Source: Acanthopleura granulata (lineage: Eukaryota; Mollusca; Polyplacophora; Chitonida; Chitonidae). Taken from it: a stretch of 64,000 nt of DNA. Position numbers and translations under genes: made by a program. Under the pieces are notes generated by a model that worked only from the letters and a program-made list of their open reading frames with translations, searched no databases and was not told where the DNA came from. The stretch spans positions 29,125,816-29,189,815 of the forward strand of contig JABBOT010000003.1 of NCBI GenBank assembly GCA_016165875.1, given 5' to 3'. Below are positions 21,901 through 33,270 of the stretch, one piece after another; positions within the stretch are counted from its first letter, which is position 1; each line of letters begins with the position of its first letter.

Positions 21901-22615
21901 ATCTACTGGGTAGGGAGGGTAGTGTGGAAGCGAAGCCAATGTGATTGGCAAAAAATTTGTCTTCAACTGAGCCACCCCTCTTTTGTGGATATGTATTATG
22001 GGAACTCTGGTTTATTATAATTTTATAGTGAAAAAATTGAACATAGTAATATTCGAAAATTTAGGTCAAATGCATTTTTTTTTTCCTATTATTCCTTTAT
22101 TTCCTTTGAACATATACCTGACTATTGCCCTATCAGTGCAAGTATTGTTCAGTGTTGAATAGAGCAAACTATGCGAAATGAGATCAGGTTTACCTCCACA
22201 GCCATCATTTTATCAAGATTGTTACAATGGTATCTCTCATATATACCTACGAATGCGTGTACAAGAGAACGTTGATTTTGGTTTTATCCCACTTTCGTAA
22301 GTACAGTAAGAGGATTGTCCCTTAATAAAACACAGATGGATGGTTAGCCTGAAAGCCTGCTTTTACCTCAGCATTAAATACCACGTCTTGTCCTGCTGAG
22401 GTGAGTGAGCTTTGCGTACAAGACTGTGAGGAAGGCTTCCCCTGGCATGGATTCTCTCAGGACTAGGAACTGTCTGTCCTCTAAGACAATATATGTATAA
22501 TTAATATGCAGTGTTGCAGTGTGAAGTGTGTCTGTTAATGGAGGACCGCAGCCAGCGTCTGCGACCACAGGAAGTCTATGGTAATCCGCTCTAGTCTCAG
22601 ACAGGACAGGTGGTT
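18935..22615. other. Non-coding DNA
   Basis: No gene is supported. Contents include T tracts at about 20807-20818 and 22076-22083 and the cluster of extended nuclear-receptor half-sites at 21267-21317. Open frames here are at most 76 codons and unremarkable. Confidence 0.6.
21267..21317 (-). promoter_or_regulatory. Cluster of ERR/FTZ-F1-type half-sites
   Basis: TGACCTTGA occurs at 21267-21275 and 21290-21298, and a related GGCCTTGAT at about 21312. On the minus strand the first two are exact TCAAGGTCA, the extended monomer site of ERR/FTZ-F1 (NR5A)-type receptors. Two exact 9-mers within 32 nt are unlikely by chance at any given place. No nearby promoter is visible. Confidence 0.3.
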
Positions 22616-22620
22616 AACTC

Positions 22621-22690
22621 TTAGCTCAGTGGTGTAACAAGCTTACTGGGAAGTCCACAGCTGGAGCCTACGAGTTAAACCTGACAGACT
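22621..22690 (+). mobile_element. tRNA-like SINE head (fragment)
   Basis: TAGCTCAGTGG (22622-22632) matches the polymerase III A box exactly, and GTTAAACCT (from 22674) is a B box with one mismatch. The 41-nt spacing fits a tRNA-derived promoter. The intervening stems do not form a good cloverleaf. About 70 nt of GC-richer sequence follows (to about 22765), but no SINE tail is visible, so this is a fragment or tRNA pseudogene. Confidence 0.5.
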
Positions 22691-23351
22691 GGGCGCGGGG
22701 CAAGAAAGGCACTCCCTCTCTGGTTGTTGATAAAGTGTGGCATCCTGGGGTTGCTGAGGTATGATACAGCAGGTAATACAACCAGCTGATTACTTCACAC
22801 AGGTAACAGTGTACAGTAGAACAGTAGTAGTAGGTTGATGTAAAATATGCTCAATTTCTGTGTGTACAGTAGCACAAACAGAACAGCTGTAATAGTCAAA
22901 GACTTTTCACTTATATGCTCAGTGAGTCTGGTATCGAAACTGAAACTGATGGATGAGGTTTAACAAATGATCAAGATTTTGATTGGTAATAACACTTCAT
23001 AATTTATGTCTATTGTGGCAGGTTATAGGGTTAAGAAAATTACTTCTGCTCAATCATGACCCTGTTATAATTATGTATGGCAAGGACACGGGCCAGGTCG
23101 AACTCGACCACTGATGCATTAGTGAAAAGTATGGCACTAAAACCTTATCTGAAAAAGAGAACAGAAAAATTAGCATCAATGCAGGAAACAAAGTGTCTCG
23201 CTCATTTTGTTTTGATCAGCCTCATATAGATTTAGAAAGGGTGAGTTACATAAGTATATCATGCATTGTAATGAGCCGCCAAGTTCCTATATATTTCTGG
23301 GTTATTTTTATTTTAGTATACATTCATGTATCATGGTGGGCCATTACAGAG

Positions 23352-23612
23352 GGCCTCCGTGGCTCAGTTGGTTAGCACACTAGCCCAGCACAAACCTCCC
23401 ACCAATGCAGTCGCTGCAAGTTCAAGTCCAGCCCATGCTTACTTCCTCTTCTGGGGTACGTTGGAAGATCAGTCATCAACCTGCAATTGGACATGTGTTT
23501 ACCCCGGGCTCTGCTCTGTTACCTCCCACAGTAATGCTGGCCACCGTCGTATAAGTGAAATATTCTTGTGTACGGTGCAAAACACCAGTCAAATAAATAA
23601 ATAAATAAATAA
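23352..23612 (+). mobile_element. Full-length SINE, family 1
   Basis: This copy begins GGCCTCCGTGGCTCAGTTGG (A box TGGCTCAGTTGG) and has B box AGTTCAAGTCC near 23420. The body contains TGTTACCTCCCACAGTAATG and the tail GTCGTATAAGTGAAATATTC then CAAAACACCAGTCAAATAAA with AAAT repeats to 23612. Compared with the 3324 copy it lacks about 12 nt between the A and B boxes and has many substitutions. No clear target duplication remains, so it is older. A shadow open frame (23326-23604) crosses it. Confidence 0.92.
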
Positions 23613-23846
23613 CTGTTCCTTTACATCTTTACTAGAAGATTACATGTACCTGTGAAACATTGCTCCATGACATGAGGACATGCAGCATCCTGAGTCATTT
23701 TGCTTATTGTAACAGGCAGAAACTTGCAGCTTGCTGTGCACCAGCAGGTGCATATATTAAGTGAAGAATCAAGGGAATTGGCAAAATAATGGCATTTTCT
23801 GTCTTGTTAAGAAAGATCTTCTTGTGATATTTACCGATTGTTATCA

Positions 23847-23957
23847 GTGTGAAATACACCTGTTGATGTGGAATGTGATTTGGAACTTGATGTGAAGAAC
23901 GCTTGTTGATGGGAAATGCACTTGCTGGTGTGAAATACGCTTGCTGATGGTAAATGT
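23847..23957 (+). repeat. Degenerate 19-nt tandem repeat, about five copies
   Basis: Units of the form GTGAAATACGCTTGCTGAT recur from 23847 to 23957, with one longer unit (GTGGAATGTGATTTGGAACT...). They look like an old minisatellite. Confidence 0.75.
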
Positions 23958-23959
23958 TA

Positions 23960-26200
23960 TCTCAGGAAGCAAAATGTGGAGAGATGGAAGAAAATCCTCT
24001 ACGCCCCTGCCTTCAAATGAGATGATCCATGTTCACTTGAGCCACAAGGGCTTTGTACTGCTCCAGTCTAGCTTTAATTGTCTTATATTCTTCAGTGTGC
24101 AAACTGTAGACAGAATTAAGGCTTTAGGCGACTGCTCTAATACTTCACCATTTCACAATGAGCTTAAGTGCCTTTAAATCAGCCTTACAGGATGAAGTGG
24201 GGGAAAAAAACAAGGATTTGTTGATTTTTGCCAGATATTAGTCCATTCTGTTTATAATATCTTTTCCAAATGAGTTTTTTTTGGCAAACGTCTAACAGAG
24301 AATTCAGGCGTAATTTATCCCTTGTGTTAGTTTTTGTATATTTTTGGAGTTTTGGCAAAACAGCAAGTGTGCAAATTTTTATGTGTTTTTTTTTTTTATG
24401 GGATGAAGTTGAGACCCTATTTGGCTTGTCTTGTGTAATAAACCCAGCCTTGCATCCATCTTGGTGTTTAATATGGCACCACACATGTCTTTGTAGACCT
24501 GCTTGCACAGCACATATTTACAGCTGCATGCAACTTTGTAAATATTCCGTATTACATATATTCAGAGGTGTCATCTCTTGTAAAACCCATGCCTGTATAA
24601 GCCAAACGAAACTAAGCAGTGTAATTCTGTACTTAGTGCTGTACGTGTGCCCTTATCATGTCAAGAATAATATCCAGTATTGGCCTGGATTATCCCCCCT
24701 GCTCTACAGAGAAAATGCAACCCTTTAGCAGGCTAGAAATGCCACCCCATACAGCCCATTCAGTATGGTGGACATGTATCTTGGCACACCAAAATCCAAT
24801 TAGGTGGCCACAGACTGCGGGCAAGTATTGTGTCAGATTGAGTATATATGGGAGGTGCCATCAGTCGGCTGGTCATTTATTTCCCCTCCGCCATTGGGAA
24901 CAAATTAGATTTCACAACAACTGCTTCCAAATAGAACCGGGCAATGAAAGTGTTTCCAAGAGAAATCACCCTGGGGTCAATGCGGCCATGAACCCCCGGC
25001 GACGAACCGTGAGACACCAGCGAGGAACACTTCACTGTGCAATTTAAATCTCCTCCCGTAAACAGTCTGTAGATACATGTATGCATACCTACCTGATCAT
25101 TGTCGGGTAGACACTGTGTTGTGTCAGTGACATTCTGGCTTGACATAGCTTAGACTAAAGTCCACATACATGTTGTATATGTATTGTACTGTATTTGACA
25201 TTACTGTGTTGATGTTACTGTCTTACTCATGTAAGAGCCACTCTTGCTGTCATTTGACCAGATTACAATTCCAATACAGAGCAGTCTGCATGTATTTTAG
25301 GTGCAACGGAATCTGGCATCGATAGGCATGTTCTGTGAATCCGTAATGTGACACCCTTTTGTTTTTAACATCAATGTGTGACAATATATTTGATCTCTCG
25401 ACCTGAACAGAGAAGTGGTACTCACAGACTGTAAATCTAGATCATTCTTTCAAGCTGCTATTGGAAAATGCCACACAAGTACAGTTGTAAATGCCTAACT
25501 GTGAGGATGGCTCCATTGCTTGGAAGTGAGGCGAATGTTCCTTGCTTGTTGGCATGCTTGCATTCATTAGGAATAGATTTTGTCTTGTATAAAATAAAAT
25601 GACAATTATAATAGATTCTAGACTACTAAGTTTGGTAGTAGTCTCTGCATCGACATATACAGGTTAATTTGTGCACAAAATTGGACATGTAAGAATATGT
25701 AGGTATATGTCTTCCACAGGCACATGCCTCTTATTATTTATACCTCTCTCAGTGTTATCCATCGCTTAAATAATACATAGGTCAGATCTGCTATTTTGTT
25801 ATTAAAATATTCCCCTCTCTGTGCTAGAGCTTGTCATATGGCAGTGTGCTTATGACAAGATCTTAGGGCCCTAAGACATGAGCTAATCTAGATCAAAGGA
25901 AGATGATGTGTTATGTACGCTGTACAAGAATACAGGTACATGCATATTATATAACACTCGATCCTCATTGCCACTACTCACCTTAGTTCTGGAGGTTGAC
26001 AGTGTTGTGAGACAAGTAACATGATCATATCAATGCCTGGTCTCTCAGTGGCGTCACACTCTCCAGTGCAGCTTGACCTTCTTTCTGTTACAGTCAAGAG
26101 GTTTGAGAGGTGAGGCTTGTAGGCCTATATACCTGGTGAGGGGTGATAGATTACTACGGACACTTGGGATTCCTCCATCTGAACTGTACCTTATTGTGTG
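23960..26200. other. Non-coding DNA
   Basis: No gene is supported. The plus-strand open frames at 24270-24728 (152 codons, the longest here) and 24658-25047 lack a domain; the first is inflated by T tracts that read as Phe-rich peptide. The segment 24840-25040 is CpG-bearing and of high complexity and may be conserved non-coding DNA. Confidence 0.55.
25830..25859. repeat. Perfect 9-bp hairpin
   Basis: CTTGTCATA (25830-25838), a 12-nt loop and TATGACAAG (25851-25859). The loop contains TGGCAGTGTG, the start of miR-34, but the stem is far too short for a pre-miRNA. Confidence 0.8.
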
Positions 26201-26206
26201 TTTTAG

Positions 26207-26417
26207 ATGACCCAAAATTTTGTCTCTCACCAAAGCAGTTGCTGTCAGTTCAAGTCCAATGCGTTCATGCTGGCTTCCTCACCGAGGTCTGCCAGCAACC
26301 TGTGGATGGGTTTCCACTGGGCTCTGCCGAGTTTCCTCTCATCATAATTCTGGTTGCTGTCGTATAAGTGAAATATTCTTGAATACAGTTTAAAACTCTA
26401 ATCAAATAGATAAAGAA
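26207..26417 (+). mobile_element. 5'-truncated SINE, family 1
   Basis: It begins within the tRNA-related part (TGACCCAAAATTTTG...CTCACC) and has B box AGTTCAAGTCC near 26250. It continues CATGCTGGCTTCCTCACCGA, GTCTGCCAGCAACCTGTGGA, GGCTCTGCCGAGTTTCCTCT and the tail GTCGTATAAGTGAAATATTC then TTTAAAACTCTAATCAAATA. The A-box end is missing. It is followed within 20 nt by a copy of the unnamed 200-bp repeat. Confidence 0.9.
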
Positions 26418-26434
26418 ATAGAATTTTGCCGCAG

Positions 26435-26612
26435 AAAGTGCATTTTTAGAGATAAATAAATGCCCTAAAATATTACTTTTGAAACTTACATTTTACCATC
26501 CTACCTTTCAAACAAACTCCAAAACACCACTCTACAATCAATAAAACTCTTAGTCTCTGAAAAAAATGAACAACTCTGTAATGGACGAAATTGTACGCCA
26601 CTTAATGTATGG
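26435..26612 (+). repeat. Unnamed ~200-bp interspersed repeat, copy A
   Basis: It shares, in order, AAAGTGCATTTTTAGAG, AAATAAATG, CTAAAATATTACTTTTG, a middle ATCAATAAAACT-type block and a GGACGAAATTGTA-type end with copies at 49078-49280, 58959-59170 and 61100-61205 (minus). No A/B box, terminal inverted repeat or coding potential is visible. It lies between a SINE tail (ending 26417) and another tail fragment (26628). Confidence 0.75.
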
Positions 26613-26627
26613 AGTGGCAAAGTTCTG

Positions 26628-26660
26628 AGTCGATGCTCCAAACACCAGTCAAATAAATGT
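26628..26660 (+). mobile_element. SINE family 1 tail fragment
   Basis: GAGTCGATGCTCCAAACACC then AGTCAAATAAATG matches the 3' tail of the intact family-1 copies. Confidence 0.65.
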
Positions 26661-27269
26661 AGTGCCACCAACAGAGCAGTTCTCTGTGAGTTATATATTA
26701 AGAGTGGATCTTGAAGTGGATTCAATTTGATAAAATTTGTACACATGTTATGCTGGTGATTTAGTCAACAAAAGGGCATTTTTAAAGTAACAGTTAATAC
26801 TAGAGAATTCATCAAAATAGTAACACTAGTAAATGAGTCAACACGAGAGCTGGGATCCATAAAGACATTAATTCTTATCTCTAGTAACATGGTCTTAAAC
26901 TTTAATAACACCACTACTAATGTCAACTCCTGAGCCCTGGTGATCAGCGAATTCAAGGCATCAACTAGGGTGCGGAGAAGCCAAGTTCTGGTTGGTTTTA
27001 CATTTGTATACAAACACTTGATTACATACAGCTTGTCCCTACCTTATCAAAACATACAGTTTACCCAGTTCAGCTTCAGTTGCTTCCTCAAAAGGGAAGG
27101 GCTTATTTGCACATCTGTTGTAAAATACACAAGACGAGCATTACATTTCACACCAGTGTCTTAACTTTTGGGTTGCCCAGTTTTTACTACAGTGTTTCGC
27201 AGTGTTTTTACACCTGTGACTTTCTCAGTGTTTCGTCCCAAGGGCTTTCATAGTAATCTTTGAATATAG

Positions 27270-27346
27270 AAGCTGGCTGCCATCATATAAATGAAATATT
27301 CTTGTGTAGGCGTAAAACAGCAATGGAATAGAAAACATAAATAAAT
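27270..27346 (+). mobile_element. SINE family 1 tail fragment
   Basis: AAGCTGGCTGCCATCATATA, ATGAAATATTCTTGTGTAGG, CGTAAAACAGCAATGGAATA and the AT-rich end match the last 75 nt of family 1. The upstream body is not recognisable. Confidence 0.8.
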
Positions 27347-28386
27347 TTAATATACAGTATTTGAACTTCTCCCTGCAAGAATTACGAAAGAACATAAAAC
27401 TCTTGTTTTGCACAATTTCATTTGGGTTAATTAAATGTCTTTATGTATGGAGTTTTGGGTGAGATTTGTTGTAATTTCCATACATACACATTAAATCTTC
27501 TTGATACAGGTGGTTAATACCTCAGGTTAAGTGAGTGACAGGATGTCCTGTGTGGTAAATGATACCCTCATGGGCCATTATAATAGCTCAGAACCTCTGT
27601 GCTGTAATGTGCCCTAAAAGCTTGAGTCTCTCCTCCTTCCTGAGTAGAAAAATTAAACCTGAACATCCTTGAGCTTGGGGTGGTATGTCTGGATCTGGAT
27701 GATAGATTGCAAAAAGTAGCCTTTACTCTTTAAAGGCTTGCCTGTTTTTCCTTCATTTCATTGGCTGAGCATTTGGGATCACACGTAGGGATGAGGAGGT
27801 GACGGTAATAAAATACCACACATCTGTAATTGGGTAATTAATAAGGCATTCTTTCAGTTTGTGAAGATAGGTTGAGAAAAATGAATTCATTTCCAGTCTC
27901 ATGTCAAGCAGAATAATTGTGTTCATACGAGAGCGATGGGTTGGGCGTTCGTTTCAAACAGACAGAATTGAAAAACTTGAACGTTTTGCCGGGGTATCTC
28001 GCTTGATGAATGGCCAATCCTGATGTGGTCTGCAGGCATTAGGAGAAGTTTTTCTGAGGCAACATGCTGTCAGTTAACATAAACACATTCAATTAAGACA
28101 GGTTATCGCTGGCCACTCTAGTTTAACTGCTCATCCAGAACCTGCTGATGGAATCCCAGTTTAAACCGTAACTGTTCCTAAGATCTAATGGCCAAATGGA
28201 GGATTTTTTTTTCTCTCTCCCTCAAGAAAATATGTGATGCAGATTTCACTCGGTGAACGCTTCACAAAAAACTGCTGGCCTCTGTCATTCTTGCACTTCC
28301 ACATTCTGCGTGCAATGGTAGTCTGGTAATTTTTTTCTCACATTGCCTTGTGAGGTACAGAGGAACTCACAGCTGTAAGTCAATCT

Positions 28387-28440
28387 CTTCAATTCTCACC
28401 ATTCTATGGACCCCTTCAATTCACACCATCCTCTGGAATC
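28387..28440 (+). repeat. 27-nt imperfect tandem duplication
   Basis: CTTCAATTCTCACCATTCTA (from 28387) and CTTCAATTCACACCATCCTC (from 28414) begin two adjacent units with a few differences. Confidence 0.85.
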
Positions 28441-31400
28441 CCTCAGATTTTCTGGCATTGGATAAAGGCATGGTGGCCAGACAATGCTTTGTATGATGTT
28501 ATCCCAGAAACATAACACCTTGTTTGCACAGTGCTCTTTTTCTTTCTTTTACAACAGATGGTGATTTGCTTTATTGTTTCTAGTCCCCATGCCGCAAAGA
28601 AGCGCCATTGCTGTGCATACTCACAAAACCCAAACCCAAATCCACCCTTCACTCAACCAATGTTTTGTTTGCACCTTCATCATCTTTATCAGAAACACAT
28701 CAACCTTGCTCTGACTTGGTGCACATTTCGCTTCTAATTACCTTATCATTACATCTCCAGCACCTGAGTCGTTTAATTCCAGTACTTCTCGGCAGGAAAA
28801 TGTCAGTTCAAATTAATTCTTTAATTAGAAAAACAGTATGGGCTGGCCTATATCTATGTGCACATGTGGTGAAAGAAACCAGACTGACTGTATACCTAAA
28901 CGAAATCGTACATAATTAGCACAAGTGCACTGAATAAATGAAGTTGGATCTTCAGGTGGAATCATTGGTTCTTGAGGATGATTTAGTCAGTTTACTCCAG
29001 ACCAGTGATATCCCAGGCTCAAATCCAGTTGCACTCAGGATGGTTAATTGTCCGGTAACCCCATTGTCCCCGCACATAAACCAGTCTGCCATCCTGTGTA
29101 TGGAACAGGCCTGGAGCATTCCTGACCAAAAGCTTTAAACATGGATCAGATACATAAAAATGTCATATTTGAGAAACTATTATTATGATTGTATGTCCAG
29201 TCTTGAGATGTTATCATCAACATATAATATAATTTACTTATTGTCATAAAATTATGAAGCGATTTCTAGAATGTATTATAGAGTATAACTCAAATGATTA
29301 AGCAATGATGATATTGGCAATATCACGTGAATAGTAAACTTCAGTAAATTTAAGTATCAGTTATAGAATTATACATGGATTTGAACTTCAAGTGTTCTAC
29401 AAGGTATAAATGGATGGTACAGTGATTTTTTGGCAATATCTGAAGGTTGTTGTCCAATAATTTCATTATCTAAAATCTCCTACAATGCAAAAGCTGCCAG
29501 AGTTGCTTGAACCATGAACTATGCCTTAGCAGTCTCTGCAGTTGACTTCATGTATCTAAAGAATTTGATTTATACTTTGCTAATTAGAACAAAATTTCTC
29601 GACTGATCCAGATTTCTTGGGGAATGCCTTGTAAAGCGTACCATAACTGAGATATGCTTTTGAAACCAGTTAAATTCCAGTTGTCTGAAAACATTAGCAT
29701 TGATGTTAAAACTAGTCACGTGGTTGGTGGCTCAAAGTTTGTCTTTGAAGAAGGAACTTCTTATAGTGTATATAGACAGCAGTGATAAAAATCAGCGTGT
29801 GGTACTTGTACACAAGTTTTCTGGGGACTGCCTGACCTTAGCCTACCTGGGGGGATGACCCTGGCGTAGACTGGATGAAGGAGATGCCAAGGGAGCCCCC
29901 AACTGACTTTAGGGAAGAGTAGTGCCCAGATTCATGGGCTGTCATGTCATTTACCCCATTAACCTAGGCGCTCACTTAGACACCCTTTGTTCTTGTGCCA
30001 GATTTTATGAGGTTGGAGTAGCATGGTGCCACGGGTCCAGTTCGATTTGTTTGACCATTATCCTGTCTACACATAAACTGGCCGCAAAGCTCATCCAAAT
30101 TCGTCCCAAAACCACGCTCTCCCTTGCCGTAGTGACCTGATCAGTTCCATAATATTCATGCCATTTTTTTTTTAACAAACCATACATTCTCAATTGTCAC
30201 CAAGAGTTTGGTTGTTTGGATTGATAGGTTGCCCTCTCATATTGCTGGGCTACTTTTTGAGTCATCAGGGGCTAACTTGTGCCACAGATTGCGCTTGTTT
30301 TTACTGCATTGCATCGGGTTCATAAAGTACACTAGGAAATTGGGGACCGTTTTTGTTGCCAAAGGCTGGCTTAGTTTGCTTTAGCGGAAACTAGAAAAAG
30401 AGATCTGAGTGGTTTTGGAGGTAGGAGACAGGCAGGTGGCCAAGGGACAATGGATCAGTAACCTGTAATAAAGGTCAGCTGGAACCTTAAGGAACTGGAG
30501 GTCCCAATTTTCAAACCATATATGGAACAAGTTCTCAGGATCATCAAATACTGACTAATTTGATTGTCAAAAGATAGGCTTGGCAGGTTTCACCCCCTCT
30601 GTGGGGTGAATTACACAGCTTAAATAAAAGAGGTATTGTAATATGTAATGCTTAAAGCACTCCTATATTTACTTCCAGTTATCCAAATTCATTGAAAAGA
30701 ACATCAGCTTTCTGATATAAAAATATATGATAATTGTTCATATATTTGACGTTATCATACATGTATGTTGGGGTGTTGTCCTGTACACAGATATGAACAT
30801 CTGTATGCAAAGCCACACATACATGTATGTGCATATTTTCTCCAAATACACCAGAATACTGTATCTGACCTAACATTTTGCCCATGATTAAGTTCCTCAT
30901 TTTGTCTGATTCTGAGAATTCTGTTGATGTTACCGCTGTCTGGTTTCTTATCACATTATCCTGAAAAAATAGAAGTTTCTACAGCAAAAGTATTATGTCA
31001 TAATGCTTATAAGCCTCTTCTGTTTGGAAATATTTGGTCAAATGAAGTTAACTGTAAAACGGCTTATCTCCTGCCACTGATGTAAAATACATAGGGGCTG
31101 AGTAACGCTTTTACAGCTGCTTTCCACAATGGAACACTGTGGCATTATTATTCCTCTGTAGTATACATCATAATGTATTAGCAGATGAGCATAAGGGCTA
31201 TTACTGCCATTTATCGTTGTATAGTGTGTGCAACTTATCCCCTGGGATGAAAAAAAAAAGGAGGAAAAAACGAAGACATTGATGCAGAGGAGTTCCCACT
31301 TCAAGTCAGACATATCTGGAAGCCTTTCTCCTTTTCTCCCAGGTATTCCAGGCACAACTATACAATGCTTGTGTTCACTGAGCACTCTGCATGTGTTTAC

Positions 31401-32155
31401 CCCAAATTATAGATGTCATGGTCGATTCTGTAATCCCCATTTCCTGTGGAGCTTTCATAAGCTACGTGGTAAAGAATTCTTCACTCAGAAGCAATAATAT
31501 TTGTTCCATTATTTCTTGAACGGTGTCACCTAAGAGCTGTGATTCTTGAATGCCGTTGCCAAATACATCATTCAACATTAATCGTTTCCATAGAAACAGT
31601 TGTAAAACAGCAGCCTAAGAACAATACATCACTTTTCTCTGCATCTTTTTTTTTCCTGTTTATCCCAGACTCTCTTGGTCTGTGCAATTTTCTGCAATAA
31701 TTTTGAAATCATGTCCTCTGGAACTTGTTTTCCTGTTTGTTTGTTTTTTCTTTCTTTTTTTTTTTCTTTGTACTCCACTGTACATGCTTCTGATTTCATG
31801 ATTTTATGAACTTGATTTCAAAAGAGTCTTTCTTCTCCATATTTTGATCGCTGTTGCAGAGTTCTTTTAAATCCACTGAATATCGGGTACAGCCTTACCA
31901 GGTACTCCAGTAATTTGATATGGAATTTAATTATTAATGTTATGTTGTGTCACATTTCTCAGAGCATTACCCTTTTTTGTAATGCTCATCACTGATTAAT
32001 GTGTCAGATTTTTCAGATATGAACAGTAGCACCTATTTTTTGCTCACCCAAGCAATGCCAAGGACACACACATGTTCCAACATTCCAATGGAACTAATTA
32101 GCTCTGTCATGTTTTATTGCTTATAATTGATTGATTTAAGCAAGAAATATGCGTA

Positions 32156-32186
32156 TCTTTTTTTTTTCTTTTTTTTTTTTTTTTTT
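32156..32186 (+). repeat. Poly(T)/pyrimidine tract
   Basis: About 30 nt of T broken by single C residues. It is low-complexity, with no adjacent SINE body on the minus strand. Confidence 0.9.
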
Positions 32187-32400
32187 ACTTCTTGTATTTG
32201 GGAAGTCGAAACCAGTCATGTCTACTTTTTCATATAATTTATTCAGAATTCATTGGTGATGTAGTTACAAGTATCTGTTTGCGTGTATCAGTCATTATTC
32301 TTAAGAACAATTTAACTCAACTCAAACTCATCTGACATAATACATGGCAGTAAATTTATGTAAAGTTATAAATTTATCAGACGAACATAATGATTTGGAA

Positions 32401-32849
32401 ACAGAGACCACTTTTAAAGAAATTTTGTGGCAAGAAGTTTTGTTCTTTTTTGGTGTGACTTTACGATGCTCCAGTGTGCATGTTTATATATTTCTGACAA
32501 TTTCCTGGGTTCATAGGTTATAGTCCAAGAGGTTACGCACAGATGCAGGATCTTGTACCTATGGTTGAAGCTAGTATAAACAACAGAACATGAACAGGGC
32601 GACCAATTTGAAGCACGAGCATAGTATCGGTCAGCCTGTACGTATCCCTTCAGGTCATAAGGACAGTCCGTAAGAGATAATTGGACTATTAGGCCGCTAA
32701 GCTTAATGGCTATCATTTGAGCTTTTAGCTGTGAGATCTGCTCAGTATACATGTACATGTATTAACAGTGGGAAGTGGACTGTCTACAGTGACCGCCAGT
32801 AAATTTCTGGAGAGCTAGATCTTAAGGCAAATGGACCGGTTATAATTGT
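32401..32849. other. Non-coding DNA
   Basis: AT-rich DNA with no gene. A minus-strand open frame (32414-32758, 114 codons) is unrecognised. Confidence 0.6.
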
Positions 32850-33270
32850 GGTCAGTTCAAACCACGCCAAACGGACCATTTATCCTCAATTTCCCGCCAT
32901 CTTAGCATGTTTAATTCATGTCCGCGGCTCGATCTCGCCTGGGATGGGCTGAGTTTCACACCTGTGTAATAGATGGCATTATGCGAATCCTCCTCCCCAA
33001 CCCTGCCCTCTCCTCCTTCATGCCTCAGGTAGCGCCCTCCTCTATTAAGGGTCTTGGATGCCAAATGCTAGAGACTTCTCTCATGAGAAAGCATGTGATT
33101 GCACTGCGTCAACGCATGGCCTCAATTACACCGTGTAATTGAGCTGAGGCTCTAGCTAGGATCAGCGGTATCCTGAACGACTGCTCTCGATGGTACGCCG
33201 TCACCGTCGCTTCGCTTGCTGCACACCACTCTGCCGTGCCGGTACATCGAGGATGACCAGCTACCAGCTT
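32850..33270. promoter_or_regulatory. CpG-bearing segment with homeodomain-type palindrome (candidate enhancer)
   Basis: This segment is GC-richer than its surroundings, with many CpGs and no simple repeats. It contains a perfect interrupted palindrome, CTCAATTACAC (33121-33131) and GTGTAATTGAG (33133-33143), with one centre base. This gives two inverted TAATTG homeodomain cores. An outer pair GCCTCA (33119-33124) and TGAGGC (33145-33150) is nested around it. TCTCATGAGA (33079-33088) is another perfect palindrome. TATAAAA at 33311 lies downstream without a convincing initiator. It could be a conserved regulatory element; sequence alone cannot prove this. Confidence 0.35.

Larger units (their letters stand above)
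27350..32400. other. Non-coding DNA
   Basis: No gene is supported. Contents: a CpG-bearing, repeat-poor segment at 27850-28060; a 27-nt imperfect tandem duplication at 28387-28440; a similar complex segment at 30000-30150; and pyrimidine-rich tracts at 31740-31770 and 32156-32186. Open frames are below 116 codons and lack domains. Confidence 0.55.

Noticed and set aside
24270..24728. Longest plus-strand open frame (152 codons)
   Set aside because: It is rich in Phe/Cys/Trp from T tracts, has no domain or signal pattern that holds up, and its length is within chance for 64 kb of six-frame AT-rich DNA.
25839..25848. miR-34 start (TGGCAGTGTG)
   Set aside because: It lies in the 12-nt loop of a 9-bp hairpin, which is not a pre-miRNA structure, and the 3' part does not match.
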